Positions 63,565 to 64,000 of a stretch of 64,000 nucleotides of DNA are shown piece after piece. The notes below the pieces were generated by a model. That model had not been told where the DNA came from. It saw only the letters and a list, made by a program, of their open reading frames with translations, and made no database searches. This DNA comes from Olleya sp. Bg11-27. Its GTDB lineage: Bacteria; Bacteroidota; Bacteroidia; Flavobacteriales; Flavobacteriaceae. The DNA is taken from the NCBI RefSeq assembly GCF_002831645.1, contig NZ_CP025117.1, positions 4,107,001 to 4,171,000 of the forward strand, written 5' to 3'. A program made the position numbers and the translations under genes. Position 1 is the first letter of the stretch. Each line of letters starts with the position of its first letter.

Positions 63565-63816
63565 CTGGTTGATTAACATCTGTTCGACTAGTGATACTTT
63601 TATACACGACATTCACTATTAACAATGAAATATCATTAAATTCAGTGATAACAAAACGGGTAATCTAATATACATTTGTAATTACAGCCATACAGCGATT
63701 AAGTCCAATTCATATCAACGCGGTATACACAAATTACTAAATAAATTTAGAAAGTATTAATTACACCGTATGACCTGCCGCATAGGACAAGTAAAATCTC
63801 TATTTTTGTATTAAAT

Positions 63817-64000
63817 ATGAATAAAATCAAATACTTATTATGTATTGTCCTTTGCTTATACTTACCCCAAATAAGTAACGCGCAAGAACTAAACACGACT
63901 TCAATTGAAGCCTATATTTCTGTATATCAAACAGAAATAAATACAAACCCAGAAAAAGCTCAAAAAGCAGTAAAAAAATGGCTGGAGTTAAGTATCAAGC
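63817..64000 (+). CDS. Exported protein, N-terminal fragment (cut by window edge)
   Basis: ATG followed by a signal peptide (KYLLCIVLCLYLPQISNAQ, cleavage after about residue 22) and a helical start (TTSIEAYISVYQTEINTNPE). Only 61 codons are inside the window. A TPR-like helical repeat protein is possible; nothing more can be said. Confidence 0.7.
   Translation, partial: MNKIKYLLCIVLCLYLPQISNAQELNTTSIEAYISVYQTEINTNPEKAQKAVKKWLELSIK

Overview
The window is AT-rich DNA from a member of the Bacteroidota, most likely a marine Flavobacteriaceae. The evidence is the presence of T9SS sorting domains (type A on a GH8 glycanase, type B/CHU_C on a 1460-aa protein), promoter boxes of the TAnnTTTG type, a Bacteroidota-type Hcp (TssD), and the lack of Shine-Dalgarno sequences. 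No rRNA, tRNA or CRISPR array was seen.

Layout. (1) 1-3186: end of a RiPP cluster: a radical SAM/SPASM maturase (cut by the window edge), a C39-peptidase ABC exporter, and a 43-aa membrane ORF that looks like the severed N-terminus of an HlyD-type adaptor. (2) 3.2-11.4 kb: an accessory zone in which all genes lie on the minus strand. It holds orphan secreted proteins, putative immunity proteins, broken toxin tails, an FkbM methyltransferase, a broken REP-type transposase, an intact IS3-family element and many palindromic repeats, several of which contain the stop codons of the adjoining ORFs. (3) 11.4-41.4 kb: the centrepiece. A type II secretion (T2SS)-like machine is split into two operons, GspF/pseudopilins/GspK-like/GspC-like plus two lipoproteins and a giant CHU_C protein on the minus strand, and GspG/prepilin peptidase/GspE/GspD/GspL/GspM on the plus strand. 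Between them lie an Rhs/YD-repeat toxin operon (Skp-like protein, lipoprotein, 1591-aa YD partner, 1888-aa Rhs protein, two small membrane proteins) and a response regulator gene. All three operons have the same promoter layout: two 15-bp palindromes (CTTAC-N5-GTAAG type) 22 bp apart, and a -7-like box starting exactly 40 bp from the proximal palindrome centre. I infer that the regulator controls secretion machine and Rhs genes as one regulon, and that the Rhs protein may be a substrate of this machine.

(4) 41.4-46.7 kb: AraC-type pseudogene, modular GH8 glycanase with T9SS tail, two rhodaneses. (5) 47.2-55.2 kb: trp operon (leader peptide with three Trp codons, attenuator, trpE-G-D-C-F-B-A), interrupted between trpB and trpA by an array of palindromic repeats. 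One repeat carries a GIY-YIG endonuclease ORF exactly between the same two ends that are found close together in the short copies. (6) 55.2-59.4 kb: housekeeping genes (GNAT, TrmL, YitT, VF530, DUF6500-like, DEAD-box helicase). (7) 59.6-64 kb: a T6SS effector islet: unknown protein, C-terminally extended TssD/Hcp, alpha/beta-hydrolase effector, membrane immunity candidate, decayed second membrane ORF, then the start of an exported protein at the right edge.

The 11-41 kb locus with its shared promoter architecture, and the GIY-YIG/repeat family, are the parts I consider most likely to be under-described.
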